Below, piece after piece: positions 54,196 through 64,000 of a stretch of 64,000 nt of DNA (position 1 is its first letter; each line of letters begins with the position of its first letter). Source of the stretch: Enterococcus phoeniculicola ATCC BAA-412. Its GTDB lineage: Bacteria; Bacillota; Bacilli; Lactobacillales; Enterococcaceae. Location: assembly GCF_000407505.1 (NCBI RefSeq), contig NZ_ASWE01000002.1, positions 310,001-374,000 on the forward strand. The letters are read 5' to 3'. The notes under the pieces are model-generated. The model had not been told where the DNA came from. It did not search any database and worked only from the letters and a program-made list of their open reading frames with translations. A program made the translations under genes and the position numbers.

Positions 54196-54409
54196 AATTG
54201 ATTCTGTTTTACGATTTATTTGAGACAAGCTAAAAGAATTAGGAACTTCTCGAAAATGATGATACCGTTGATTCTTAGGTTTAATTAAAAATAAAAAACA
54301 ACTAATTTTAACACGTCCATTTTGTACCTGAGATATAGGGAAGAGAGAACGAGATTGTTAAATAACTTATCTTATTTTTGGCGTTTGCTAAAAAAAGTTT
54401 AGGTATACT

Positions 54410-54438
54410 TTGACTTTTTTTCTTTTATCAATTATAGT
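54410..54438 (+). promoter_or_regulatory. mgtA promoter
   Basis: -35 TTGACT (54410-54415), 17-base T-rich spacer, -10 TATAGT (54433-54438). Transcription would start near 54445, about 25 bases before the riboswitch and 500 bases before mgtA. The 215 bp between pdxR and this promoter show nothing else recognised. Confidence 0.75.
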
Positions 54439-54469
54439 TAGTAATGAAAAGAATAATTGTTAGGTGAGG

Positions 54470-54663
54470 CTCCTATACGGACATAAGCTGCTGCCGCGAA
54501 AAAATCGAGAGATTTTTAGTTGGTTGAACAGGGATAATCGTGAAGGTTATCCATAATGTAGCTGATAGTAAATACTATCTACGCCCTATAGTGCTAAAGC
54601 TCAACGATGGACATGATTGGACTATTTACGCGCGTGCTCATTTGTTGAGTAGGCGCTTTTTTT
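54470..54663 (+). promoter_or_regulatory. M-box (ykoK-type) magnesium riboswitch with terminator
   Basis: The M-box core is clear: TTAGGTGAGGCTCCTATACGG (first 20 bases from 54470), GCTGCTGCC, GTTGAACAGG, CTACGCC and GTGCTAAAGCTCAACGA to about 54608. The terminator is GCGCGTGCTCA / TGAGTAGGCGC plus T-tract at 54630-54663. CTCAAC at the aptamer end (54600-54605) is complementary to GTTGAG in the terminator (54644-54649), giving the antiterminator switch. High Mg2+ should stabilise the aptamer and stop transcription. Confidence 0.95.
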
Positions 54664-54847
54664 GCCTATTTCGCTATGCAGGAACATCTAGTGGAATCTA
54701 TGCGTAGAAGTAATCATCAAAAAACGGCATCAATTACTGTCTGTAACGCTAAATTTTGGTGTACTTATAGAAGAGTGAACATAGTTGTCTCTAACTCAAT
54801 AGTCCGGGTAGCTTAAAACCAGAGAAAACAGAAAGGATGAGTAAAGA

Positions 54848-54889
54848 ATGGATCACCCCAGTCCCCAGAGAAGAAAATTAAATGAATAG
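54848..54889 (+). CDS. Proline-containing 13-aa leader peptide upstream of mgtA
   Basis: ATG GAT CAC CCC AGT CCC CAG AGA AGA AAA TTA AAT GAA TAG encodes MDHPSPQRRKLNE. AAGGAT lies about ten bases upstream. It sits after the riboswitch terminator and 56 bp before mgtA. The pattern acidic-Pro-x-Pro followed by Arg-Arg-x-Leu resembles the enterobacterial MgtL leader, which controls mgtA in Mg2+- and proline-dependent ways (known for Salmonella). Homology cannot be claimed for so short a peptide; the placement makes function plausible. Its stop codon ends one base before a hairpin. Confidence 0.6.
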   Translation: MDHPSPQRRKLNE

Positions 54890-54947
54890 CTGCTAGAGGG
54901 ACCGTTATGTCAAAGTTCTTCTAGCAGATTTAGGAGGATTTTGACAT
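54890..54947 (+). promoter_or_regulatory. Hairpin/pseudoknot candidate over the mgtA translation start
   Basis: CTGCTAGAGG (54890-54899) pairs with CTTCTAGCAG (54918-54927) over ten pairs, one G-U. In its 17-base loop, ATGTCAAA (54907-54914) is perfectly complementary to TTTGACAT (54940-54947), which covers the spacer and the first bases of the mgtA ATG. The ribosome site TAGGAGG (54931-54937) lies between. There is no T-tract, so this is not a terminator. Stem plus loop pairing would form an H-type pseudoknot that hides the start. Confidence 0.6.
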
Positions 54948-57558
54948 GATGAATAAAAAAAATATTGAAATGAAATCAGCTGTAAAGGATCAAGAATTAA
55001 AAAAATTAGCAATGCTTTCTCAACGAGAGTTATTGATGGAGCTGCGCACGTCTCTAAATGGATTGTCAGAAGAAGATGCAAACGAACGCTTGGAAGAATT
55101 TGGTCCCAATGAAGTGAGTGCGCAAAAACCAACACCTGCTTTTCTTATTTTTCTAAATGGATTTAAAGATCCATTTGTCTATGTTTTAGCACTTTTAATG
55201 ATTATTTCATTTTTAACAAATGATATTGAGGCTTCTCTTGTTATGGGAACGATGATTTTTGCAAGTGTAATGATTACATTTATTCAGGAGTATCGTTCAC
55301 AAAAAGCAAGTTTGGCATTAAAAGAACTGATTGAAAATACTTGTGAAGTGACCAGAAATGGAGAGAGTAGAGAAATTCCTATGGATGAAGTAGTTCCGGG
55401 GGATTTAGTTACATTAGCTACGGGAGATATGATTCCAGCAGATGCGGTATTGATTTGGACAAAAGATTTGTTTGTTAATCAATCGTCATTAACAGGAGAA
55501 GCAATGCCTGTGGAAAAATTCGTTGATGCAGGGATTGACGAAAAACAGACAGATGTCTCTGCTCTTGATTTACAGGATTTAGTATTTATGGGAACTGATG
55601 TGTTAAGCGGACAAGGAAAAGCGATTATTTTAAAGACAGGTCAGCAAACATTTTTTGGCGATATTGCGAAAAATGCAACAAGCCAACGTGGAAAAACTGC
55701 ATTTGATACGGGGCTTACACAAGTGAGTAAGCTATTGTTACGAATGGTCTTAATCTTATTTCCTGTGGTTTTGTTAATCAATGGGGTAACAAAAGGAGAC
55801 TGGGCGAGTGCATTCTTTTTTGCAATTGCTGTAGCAGTAGGACTAACACCTGAAATGCTTCCGATGATTGTTACAAGTAATCTTGCAAAAGGAGCGCTAA
55901 GTCTTTCAAAACACAAAGTTATTGTAAAAGAGCTGCCCTCAATGCAAAACTTAGGCAGCATGGATGTGTTATGTACAGATAAAACAGGCACAATCACAGA
56001 AGATAGAGTGGTTTTAGTAGAACATTTAAGTCCTCTTGGAGTAAAAGATAGTCAAGTATTAGATATGGCCTATTTAAATTCGCATTACCAAACCGGGTGG
56101 AAAAACTTAATGGATATCGCTGTGATTAATTATTATGAAGAAAAAAAGAGAACACCAAAATTTTCAAATATCATAAAAATTGATGAAATCCCTTTTGATT
56201 TTTCTCGTCGTCGTTTGACTGTAGTTGTAGAAGCTGATGGTCATCAAGTGATGATTACAAAGGGGGCCATTGAAGAAATGGCGACCGTTTGTAAATATGC
56301 AGAGATTGATGGCGAAGTAGTTTTATTAACAGATGAACTGAAAGAAAAGATGAATGAAGTGAATCTTCATATGAATGAGCAAGGGATGCGTGTATTGGCT
56401 GTAGCAATCAAACAGGATGTTCATGGCGAAGCCGTTTATACAGTGGAAGATGAATCAGACATGATTTTAATTGGTTATATGGGCTTCCTTGATCCAGCTA
56501 AAAAATCGGCAATTAGTGCGATCCGTTCCCTACATGAACATGGGGTAAATGTAAAAGTTTTAACTGGAGATAATGAAGTTGTTGCAAAAAAAGTTTGTGG
56601 AGACGTAGGGATTGAAGTCTCTCATGTTGTTTTAGGTACACAAATTGATGGATTTTCTGAAGCCCAACTCAAAGAAGAAGTTGAAAAAACGAATTTATTT
56701 GCTAAATTGAATCCAATGCAAAAATCAAGAATTATTGCCACACTGCAATCCAACGGGCACACAGTTGGGTTTATGGGTGACGGAATTAATGATGCACCCG
56801 CGTTAAGAAAAGCTGACGTTGGTATTTCAGTGGATACCGCTGCGGATATCACCAAAGACGCTAGCTCGATTATTCTTCTTGAAAAAAGTTTGAATGTATT
56901 GGAAGACGGAGTTATTGAAGGAAGAAAAGTTTTTAGCAATATGATGAAATATATTAAAATTACGATTAGCTCCAACTTCGGAAATGTCTTTTCGATTTTA
57001 GCGGCAAGCGCATTTCTACCATTTCTACCAATGTTATCTATTCAACTGCTTGTTCAAAACTTGATTTATGATTTAGCTCAATTAGCGTTGCCTTGGGACA
57101 AGGTGGACGAAGAAGAGCTGATTAAACCTGTTAAATGGGAAACGAAAAATTTATTGAAATTCACGATATTTATTGGGCCAGTAAGTAGTATTTTTGATAT
57201 TCTTACATTCCTCGTGATGTGGTTCGTTTTTTCTGCGAATACAGTAGGACAACAAGGGCTTTTCCAAACTGGCTGGTTTATGGTTGGATTAATTACTCAA
57301 ACATTAGTGGTTCAAGTTGTGCGTACACGGAAGGTTCCGTTTATTCAAAGTAATGCTTCTTTACCTGTATTACTTTCTAGCTTGGCTGTGATTGTAGCAG
57401 GGGTAGCAATTGTACTAACTCCTGCGCGCGAATTTTTTGATTTTGTTGAATTGCCAGTGAGTTATTGGCCATGGATGATTGGAATTGTCTTTGCCTATTT
57501 AGTAACTGTTCAAATTGTGAAGAGGATTTATATCCGATTGACGAATGAATGGATTTAA
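54946..57558 (+). CDS. mgtA: Magnesium-translocating P-type ATPase (MgtA/P3B)
   Basis: The 870-residue P-type ATPase starts at ATG 54946 (or the adjacent ATG 54949) behind TAGGAGG. Motifs are SLTGEAMPVEK (actuator domain), VGLTPEMLPMIV in the fourth span, VLCTDKTGTIT with phospho-Asp345, and GFMGDGINDAPALRKADVGISVDTAADITKDA. Ten spans are expected; the C-terminal set is visible after residue 670. It imports Mg2+ across the membrane at the cost of ATP when Mg2+ is scarce, in line with the M-box leader. Confidence 0.96.
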   Translation: MMNKKNIEMKSAVKDQELKKLAMLSQRELLMELRTSLNGLSEEDANERLEEFGPNEVSAQKPTPAFLIFLNGFKDPFVYVLALLMIISFLTNDIEASLVMGTMIFASVMITFIQEYRSQKASLALKELIENTCEVTRNGESREIPMDEVVPGDLVTLATGDMIPADAVLIWTKDLFVNQSSLTGEAMPVEKFVDAGIDEKQTDVSALDLQDLVFMGTDVLSGQGKAIILKTGQQTFFGDIAKNATSQRGKTAFDTGLTQVSKLLLRMVLILFPVVLLINGVTKGDWASAFFFAIAVAVGLTPEMLPMIVTSNLAKGALSLSKHKVIVKELPSMQNLGSMDVLCTDKTGTITEDRVVLVEHLSPLGVKDSQVLDMAYLNSHYQTGWKNLMDIAVINYYEEKKRTPKFSNIIKIDEIPFDFSRRRLTVVVEADGHQVMITKGAIEEMATVCKYAEIDGEVVLLTDELKEKMNEVNLHMNEQGMRVLAVAIKQDVHGEAVYTVEDESDMILIGYMGFLDPAKKSAISAIRSLHEHGVNVKVLTGDNEVVAKKVCGDVGIEVSHVVLGTQIDGFSEAQLKEEVEKTNLFAKLNPMQKSRIIATLQSNGHTVGFMGDGINDAPALRKADVGISVDTAADITKDASSIILLEKSLNVLEDGVIEGRKVFSNMMKYIKITISSNFGNVFSILAASAFLPFLPMLSIQLLVQNLIYDLAQLALPWDKVDEEELIKPVKWETKNLLKFTIFIGPVSSIFDILTFLVMWFVFSANTVGQQGLFQTGWFMVGLITQTLVVQVVRTRKVPFIQSNASLPVLLSSLAVIVAGVAIVLTPAREFFDFVELPVSYWPWMIGIVFAYLVTVQIVKRIYIRLTNEWI

Positions 57559-57583
57559 AAAAATAGTTGTAAATTAATTTTAT

Positions 57584-57624
57584 GTAACAGGGAATCGTTA
57601 TTTGACTCTCTGTTACTTTTTTTA
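57584..57624 (+). terminator. Terminator of mgtA
   Basis: GTAACAGGGA pairs with TCTCTGTTAC (one G-U), followed by eight T residues. Confidence 0.9.
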
Positions 57625-59114
<1,490 letters not shown>

Positions 59115-59116
59115 TC

Positions 59117-60094
59117 ATGGCACAAAAAACAATGATTCAGGCTATCACTGATGCCTTAGCTCTTGAATTAGAGAACGACGAAAACGTACTGATTTTCGGT
59201 GAAGACGTTGGTAAAAACGGCGGGGTATTCCGTGCAACAGAAGGCCTACAAGAAAAATTTGGAGAAGATCGTGTATTCGATACTCCTTTAGCAGAATCTG
59301 GAATCGGCGGACTAGCATTTGGGTTAGCTCTTGAAGGTTATCGTCCAGTTCCTGAAATTCAATTCTTTGGATTCGTATTTGAAGTAATGGATGAAGTGGT
59401 AGGACAAATGGCTCGTACACGTTACCGTATGGGTGGAACTAGAAATATGCCTATTACTATTCGTTCACCATTTGGTGGCGGTGTTCATACACCAGAACTT
59501 CACTCAGATAACTTAGAAGGATTGATGGCACAATCACCAGGTCTACGTGTAGTGATTCCATCAAACCCATATGATGCAAAAGGATTACTTATTTCTTCTA
59601 TTAGAAGTAATGACCCAGTTGTCTTTTTAGAACACATGAAACTTTATCGTTCTTTCCGTGAGGAAGTGCCAGATGAAGCTTATGAAGTGCCTTTAGATAA
59701 AGCAGCCGTTACTCGTGAAGGAACAGATGTTTCAATTATCACTTATGGAGCAATGGTTCGTGAAGCGATTAAAGCAGCAGACAATTTAGCAAAAGAAAAT
59801 ATTTCAGCCGAAATCATTGACTTGCGTACTGTAGCTCCTTTAGATATCGATACAATTATTCAATCTGTTGAAAAAACCGGTCGTGTAGTTGTCGTTCAAG
59901 AAGCACAAAAACAAGCTGGAGTTGGCGCTCAAGTGGTTTCTGAAATTTCTGAACGTGCAGTTCTTTCTTTAGAAGCACCAATTGGCCGTGTATCAGCACC
60001 TGATACAATCTTCCCATTTGGTCAAGCAGAAAACACATGGTTGCCAAATGCTTCTGATATTGAAGCAAAAGCAAAGGAAATTGCTACATTCTAA
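59117..60094 (+). CDS. pdhB: Pyruvate dehydrogenase E1 component, beta subunit
   Basis: The 325-residue transketolase-like protein shows [27 protein letters not shown] (with the catalytic Glu), [42 protein letters not shown] and the C-terminal [16 protein letters not shown]. It forms the alpha2beta2 E1 with PdhA. The start ATG is 2 bp after the pdhA stop, behind AAGGAG. Confidence 0.96.
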   Translation: MAQKTMIQAITDALALELENDENVLIFGEDVGKNGGVFRATEGLQEKFGEDRVFDTPLAESGIGGLAFGLALEGYRPVPEIQFFGFVFEVMDEVVGQMARTRYRMGGTRNMPITIRSPFGGGVHTPELHSDNLEGLMAQSPGLRVVIPSNPYDAKGLLISSIRSNDPVVFLEHMKLYRSFREEVPDEAYEVPLDKAAVTREGTDVSIITYGAMVREAIKAADNLAKENISAEIIDLRTVAPLDIDTIIQSVEKTGRVVVVQEAQKQAGVGAQVVSEISERAVLSLEAPIGRVSAPDTIFPFGQAENTWLPNASDIEAKAKEIATF

Positions 60095-60121
60095 GGATTA
60101 ATTAAGAAGGGAAGAAAAACG

Positions 60122-61720
60122 ATGCCATTTCAATTTAAATTACCAGACATTGGTGAAGGAATCGCAGAAGGCGAAATCGTAAAATGGTTTGTAAAGCCGG
60201 GCGATACAATCAATGAAGATGATACATTATTAGAAGTACAAAACGACAAATCAGTAGAAGAAATTCCTTCTCCTGTAACAGGTACAGTGAAAGCAATCGT
60301 TGTACCAGAAGGAACAGTTGCAAATGTTGGTGACGTATTAGTCGAAATCGATGCACCTGGACATGAAGGCAATGACGCAGCACCCGCAGCGCCAACAACT
60401 GAAGCACCCGCAGCACCAGCTCCAGCAGCTGGAGGAGGCGTCTTCCAATTCAAATTACCAGATATTGGTGAAGGAATTGCAGAAGGTGAAATCGTAAAAT
60501 GGTTCGTCAAAGCAGGCGATACAATTAACGAAGATGACACATTATTAGAAGTGCAAAATGATAAATCAGTAGAAGAAATTCCTTCTCCTGTAACAGGTAC
60601 AGTAAAAGCAATCGTTGTACCAGAAGGAACAGTTGCAAATGTCGGTGATGTATTAGTTGAAATTGATGCGCCAGGGCATAACGATGCACCAGCCGCACCC
60701 GCACCAGTTGCAGCTACTCCAGCACCAGCCGCATCCGCTTCAGGAAATGCAGAAGTTGTTGCAGCCGCTGATCCTAATAAACGTGTTTTAGCAATGCCTT
60801 CAGTACGTCAATATGCACGTGAAAAAGATGTAGACATCACACAAGTTGTTCCAACTGGAAATGGTGGACGTGTAGTGAAATCTGATATTGATGGCTTCTT
60901 AGCAGGCGGAAATCAAGCCGCACCAGCAGTCGAAACAGCAACAGCAACTGCTTCTGCAAGTAGCGAAACACAAGCTGCTCCTGCTCCTGCAAAAGCGTTC
61001 AAATCAAATCTAGGTGAATTAGAAACTCGTGAAGCTTTGACACCAACTCGTAAAGCAATTGCAAAAGCGATGGTAAATAGCAAGCATACAGCACCACATG
61101 TTACATTACATGATGATGTTGAAGTATCAAAACTTTGGGATCACCGTAAGAAATTTAAAGATGTTGCAGCAGAAAATGGCACAAAATTAACTTTCTTACC
61201 ATATGTAGTTAAAGCATTGACTGCAACTGTACAAAAGTTCCCAATTTTAAATGCATCTATTGATGATAAAGCACAAGAAATTGTTTACAAAAATTACTTT
61301 AATATTGGTATTGCAACAGATACGGATCATGGCTTATATGTACCAAACGTAAAAGATGCAAATACAAAGAGTATGTTTGCAATTGCTGACGAAATCAATG
61401 AAAAAGCTGCATTAGCTATTGATGGAAAATTGTCTGCACAAGATATGCGTGACGGCACTATTACAATCAGTAATATTGGTTCTGTTGGTGGCGGCTGGTT
61501 TACACCAGTTATTAACTACCCTGAAGTAGCTATCTTAGGTGTAGGTACAATTGCACAACAACCTGTTGTAAATGCAGAAGGTGAAATTGTTGTTGGCCGT
61601 GTGATGAAACTTTCATTAAGCTTCGACCATCGTATTGTAGATGGCGCGACTGCACAAAAAGCAATGAACAATATCAAACGTCTTTTAGCAGACCCTGAAT
61701 TATTATTAATGGAAGGATGA
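60122..61720 (+). CDS. pdhC: Dihydrolipoamide acetyltransferase (E2) with two lipoyl domains
   Basis: The 532-residue E2 has two nearly identical lipoyl domains (residues ~2-80 and ~107-185), with lipoylated lysines Lys43 and Lys148 in NDKSVEE. Ala/Pro-rich linkers, a peripheral-subunit-binding domain ([33 protein letters not shown]), and the catalytic domain with [16 protein letters not shown] follow. It transfers acetyl from lipoamide to CoA and forms the complex core. The DNA of the two lipoyl repeats is also near-identical, so recent duplication or ongoing conversion is likely. Confidence 0.96.
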   Translation: MPFQFKLPDIGEGIAEGEIVKWFVKPGDTINEDDTLLEVQNDKSVEEIPSPVTGTVKAIVVPEGTVANVGDVLVEIDAPGHEGNDAAPAAPTTEAPAAPAPAAGGGVFQFKLPDIGEGIAEGEIVKWFVKAGDTINEDDTLLEVQNDKSVEEIPSPVTGTVKAIVVPEGTVANVGDVLVEIDAPGHNDAPAAPAPVAATPAPAASASGNAEVVAAADPNKRVLAMPSVRQYAREKDVDITQVVPTGNGGRVVKSDIDGFLAGGNQAAPAVETATATASASSETQAAPAPAKAFKSNLGELETREALTPTRKAIAKAMVNSKHTAPHVTLHDDVEVSKLWDHRKKFKDVAAENGTKLTFLPYVVKALTATVQKFPILNASIDDKAQEIVYKNYFNIGIATDTDHGLYVPNVKDANTKSMFAIADEINEKAALAIDGKLSAQDMRDGTITISNIGSVGGGWFTPVINYPEVAILGVGTIAQQPVVNAEGEIVVGRVMKLSLSFDHRIVDGATAQKAMNNIKRLLADPELLLMEG

Positions 61721-61727
61721 TTAACAA

Positions 61728-63134
61728 ATGGTAGTAGGAGATTTCGCCATTGAACTAGATACAGTTGTAATTGGTGCGGGACCTGGCGGCTATGTAGCTG
61801 CCATCCGCGCTGCGGAAATGGGACAAAAAGTTGCCATCATCGAACGTGAGTACATCGGTGGTGTATGTTTAAACGTTGGTTGTATTCCTTCAAAAGCATT
61901 GATTGCTGCAGGACATCACTATCAAGAATCATTAGATTCAACGATGTTTGGTGTGACAGCGAAAGATGTTGAACTTGATTTTACAAAAACTCAAGAATGG
62001 AAAGACAACACAGTTGTTAATACATTAACTAGCGGTGTTGGTATGCTGCTTAAAAAACACAAAGTTGAAATTATTGAAGGGGAAGCTTTCTTTGTTGATG
62101 AACATACCTTGCGTGTAATTCATCCTGACTCAGCACAAACTTACTCATTTAATAATGCGATTATCGCAACCGGTTCTCGTCCAATCGAAATTCCTGGATT
62201 TAAATTTGGCGGCCGTGTATTAGATTCAACTGGCGGATTAAACCTTAAAGAAGTACCTAAAAAATTCGTTATCATCGGTGGTGGCGTAATTGGTGCTGAA
62301 TTAGGTGGAGCATATGCAAACCTAGGTGCTGAAGTAACTATTTTAGAAGGAAGTCCATCTATTTTACCTACGTACGAAAAAGATATGGTGAAATTAGTTT
62401 TAGATGACTTTAGTAAGAAAAATGTAACAGTGGTTACCTCTGCAATGGCAAAAGAAGCTGTTGATAATGGTGACAGCGTGACTGTTAAATATGAAGTGAA
62501 TGGGAAAGAAGAGTCTGTTGAAGCCGATTATGTTATGGTGACAGTAGGTCGTCGTCCAAACACAGATGATTTAGGACTAGAACAAGCGGGTGTCGAAGTT
62601 GGCGAACGCGGTTTAATTACTGTAGACAACCAAGGACGCACAAACGTGAAAAATATCTTTGCTATCGGAGATATCGTTCCAGGTGCAGCACTTGCGCATA
62701 AAGCTAGTTACGAAGCAAAAATTGCTGCAGAAGCAATTTCTGGAAAGAAAGTAGCCGTTGACTACAAAGCAATGCCTGCAGTAGCATTTACTGATCCTGA
62801 ATTAGCAAGTGTTGGTATGACCATCGCAGAAGCAAAAGAAGCTGGAATTGAAGCAAAAGCATTCAAATTCCCGTTTGCTGGAAATGGTCGTGCGTTATCA
62901 TTAGGAAAAACAGAAGGCTTCATTCGCTTAGTTACAACGATTGAAGATCATGTGATTATTGGTGCGCAAATTGGTGGTGTTGGCGCCAGCGATATGGTTT
63001 CTGAATTAGCTTTAGCTATCGAATCAGGAATGAACGCTGAAGATATTGCCTTGACTATCCATCCACATCCATCTCTTGGAGAAATTACTATGGATGCTTC
63101 TGAATTGGCATTAGGTTTGCCAATTCACATTTAA
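61728..63134 (+). CDS. pdhD: Dihydrolipoamide dehydrogenase (E3)
   Basis: The 468-residue flavoprotein has the FAD motif [20 protein letters not shown], the redox disulfide [13 protein letters not shown] (Cys47/Cys52), the NAD motif [30 protein letters not shown] and the C-terminal active site [12 protein letters not shown] (His-Glu). It reoxidises the E2 dihydrolipoyl group and reduces NAD. It is the last pdh gene and is followed by a strong terminator. Confidence 0.97.
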   Translation: MVVGDFAIELDTVVIGAGPGGYVAAIRAAEMGQKVAIIEREYIGGVCLNVGCIPSKALIAAGHHYQESLDSTMFGVTAKDVELDFTKTQEWKDNTVVNTLTSGVGMLLKKHKVEIIEGEAFFVDEHTLRVIHPDSAQTYSFNNAIIATGSRPIEIPGFKFGGRVLDSTGGLNLKEVPKKFVIIGGGVIGAELGGAYANLGAEVTILEGSPSILPTYEKDMVKLVLDDFSKKNVTVVTSAMAKEAVDNGDSVTVKYEVNGKEESVEADYVMVTVGRRPNTDDLGLEQAGVEVGERGLITVDNQGRTNVKNIFAIGDIVPGAALAHKASYEAKIAAEAISGKKVAVDYKAMPAVAFTDPELASVGMTIAEAKEAGIEAKAFKFPFAGNGRALSLGKTEGFIRLVTTIEDHVIIGAQIGGVGASDMVSELALAIESGMNAEDIALTIHPHPSLGEITMDASELALGLPIHI

Positions 63135-63156
63135 TAGCATTATTTTGTCACACGAG

Positions 63157-63185
63157 AAAAGCCGAGCCGCCATGCTCGGCTTTTT
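63157..63185 (+). terminator. Terminator of the pdh operon
   Basis: AAAAGCCGAGC-CGCCAT-GCTCGGCTTTTT, a GC-rich perfect stem. Confidence 0.95.
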
Positions 63186-63351
63186 GTTTTGCTTTTTTTG
63201 AAAAACAGAGCTTAAAGTACGTCTTTTTTTGACTAATTTCATAGAGGGTCAACTTTCTAGCTTCTTATATGAATAGAAAGTGATTCAAATGATTTCTCTG
63301 CTTTTGATATGATACAATAGAGTAGAAAGCTTTATATAAAGGAGCGTTTAT

Positions 63352-63633
63352 ATGTCAGAATATCAATATCCATTAGATTTAGACTGGACTACGGAAGAAA
63401 TGGTAGTCGTTATGAATATGTGGGAGGCTTTAGAGAGGGCCAACGAGCAGGGGATTACTGTGAATGAATTTATGGAAACGTATGGAAAGTTTAAAAAAGT
63501 AGTAAAGAGTATAGGGGAAGAAAAACGATTAGGAAAAGAATTTGAGAAAGCATCGGGATACTCTCTTTATCGTACAGTCCAAGAAGCTAAAAAAGTGGAA
63601 AATGGTCGATTAAAGATGAAAGGAAGAGTTTAA
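63352..63633 (+). CDS. UPF0223 family protein (YktA-like)
   Basis: The 93-residue protein starts at ATG 63352 behind AAAGGAGCG. It shows YQYPLDLDWTTEEMVVVMNMWEALERAN and FMETYGKFKKVVKSIGEEKRLGKEFEKASGYSLYRTVQ, the full UPF0223 pattern. The function is unknown. The extended -10 TGATACAAT near 63310-63318 may be its promoter. As in Bacillus (yktA-yktC), an inositol monophosphatase-like gene follows; the stop and next start overlap by one base. Confidence 0.9.
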   Translation: MSEYQYPLDLDWTTEEMVVVMNMWEALERANEQGITVNEFMETYGKFKKVVKSIGEEKRLGKEFEKASGYSLYRTVQEAKKVENGRLKMKGRV

Positions 63634-64000
63634 TGAGCGAACAAATTCAAGAAATAAAAGGCTGGTTGTATGAAGCAGGCGAAAAAATTAAAGCTAGCTT
63701 TAGAGAGGAATTAAAAGTAGATCAAAAAAGTAATCGAACGGACTTGGTTACCAATATGGATCGTGACATACAAAAATTTTTAATAGAAAACATTCAAAGT
63801 ACCTATCCAAAGGCAAGGATATTAGCAGAAGAAAGCGGCTATAATACACTTGATACTATGGAAGGAACTGTTTTTGTGATTGATCCGATTGACGGGACAT
63901 TGAATTTTGTATTGGAAAAGGAAAATTTTTGTATTATGCTAGCTGTTTATGAAGAAGGACAGTCGAAGCTTGGATTTATCTATAATGTCATGCAAGAAGA
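63633..64000 (+). CDS. suhB: Inositol monophosphatase family protein (3' truncated by window end)
   Basis: The first ~122 residues are present: MSEQIQEIKGWLYEAGEKI, KSNRTDLVTNMDRDIQKFL, ILAEESGY (metal Glu) and VFVIDPIDGTLNFV (the DPIDGT metal motif). The start ATG 63633 overlaps the previous stop codon, with AGGAAGAG upstream. It should hydrolyse inositol phosphate or a related sugar phosphate with Mg2+. The rest lies outside the window. Confidence 0.92.
   Translation, partial: MSEQIQEIKGWLYEAGEKIKASFREELKVDQKSNRTDLVTNMDRDIQKFLIENIQSTYPKARILAEESGYNTLDTMEGTVFVIDPIDGTLNFVLEKENFCIMLAVYEEGQSKLGFIYNVMQE

Overview
The window looks like the chromosome of an Enterococcus or a close relative. It is AT-rich, with strong AGGAGG-type ribosome sites and some TTG/GTG starts. 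It carries a maltodextrin ABC operon, a PurR-type de novo purine locus, a flotillin/NfeD pair, a vitamin B6 salvage cluster of the PdxR/PdxK/ECF type, and mgtA followed by the pyruvate dehydrogenase operon. The mgtA-pdh order is, as I remember it, also that of E. faecalis; species assignment is not possible from reading alone. I see no prophage, insertion sequence, integrase, CRISPR array or rRNA. The only mobile-like content is a small family of structured intergenic repeats.

Layout. 1-6.1 kb: end of a maltodextrin operon (binding protein, two permeases, DUF1189 protein, maltose phosphorylase). 6.3-11.1 kb: an FMN-binding lipoprotein, small or unknown proteins, a tRNA-Leu(GAG), a GNAT acetyltransferase and an AlaA-type aminotransferase. 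11.2-15.7 kb: an HTH/TPR regulator, nagA, an orphan protein with two PTS IIB-like halves, and a secreted nuclease with a small downstream partner. 15.8-24.5 kb: an ABC exporter with a very large coiled-coil permease, NfeD/flotillin, an ArAE membrane protein and an oxidoreductase. 24.6-28.3 kb: a cell-wall cluster with two tandem VanY-type carboxypeptidases and a GH73 glucosaminidase.

28.3-46.5 kb is a purine island. A guanine riboswitch precedes xpt-pbuX. purEKB and purCSQLFMNHD together make the complete route from PRPP to IMP, apart from PRPP synthase. guaC returns GMP to IMP. PurBox-like sites lie at all three PurR-type promoters. 46.6-54.2 kb holds an ABC-F ATPase behind an upstream small reading frame and terminator, a PadR pair with a clear operator, UDP-GlcNAc 2-epimerase, and the pdxK-pdxU / pdxR divergent locus. 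54.4-63.2 kb holds mgtA, behind an M-box riboswitch and then a proline-containing 13-codon leader peptide, followed by the four pdh genes. The window ends in a UPF0223 gene and a partial inositol monophosphatase gene.

The most interesting region is the mgtA leader (54.41-54.95 kb). After the riboswitch terminator there is a 13-aa peptide reading frame whose stop codon abuts a 10-bp hairpin. The loop of that hairpin is perfectly complementary over 8 bases to the mgtA start region. This suggests a second, translation-coupled switch in series with the M-box. The ABC-F leader and the structured repeats are next in interest.
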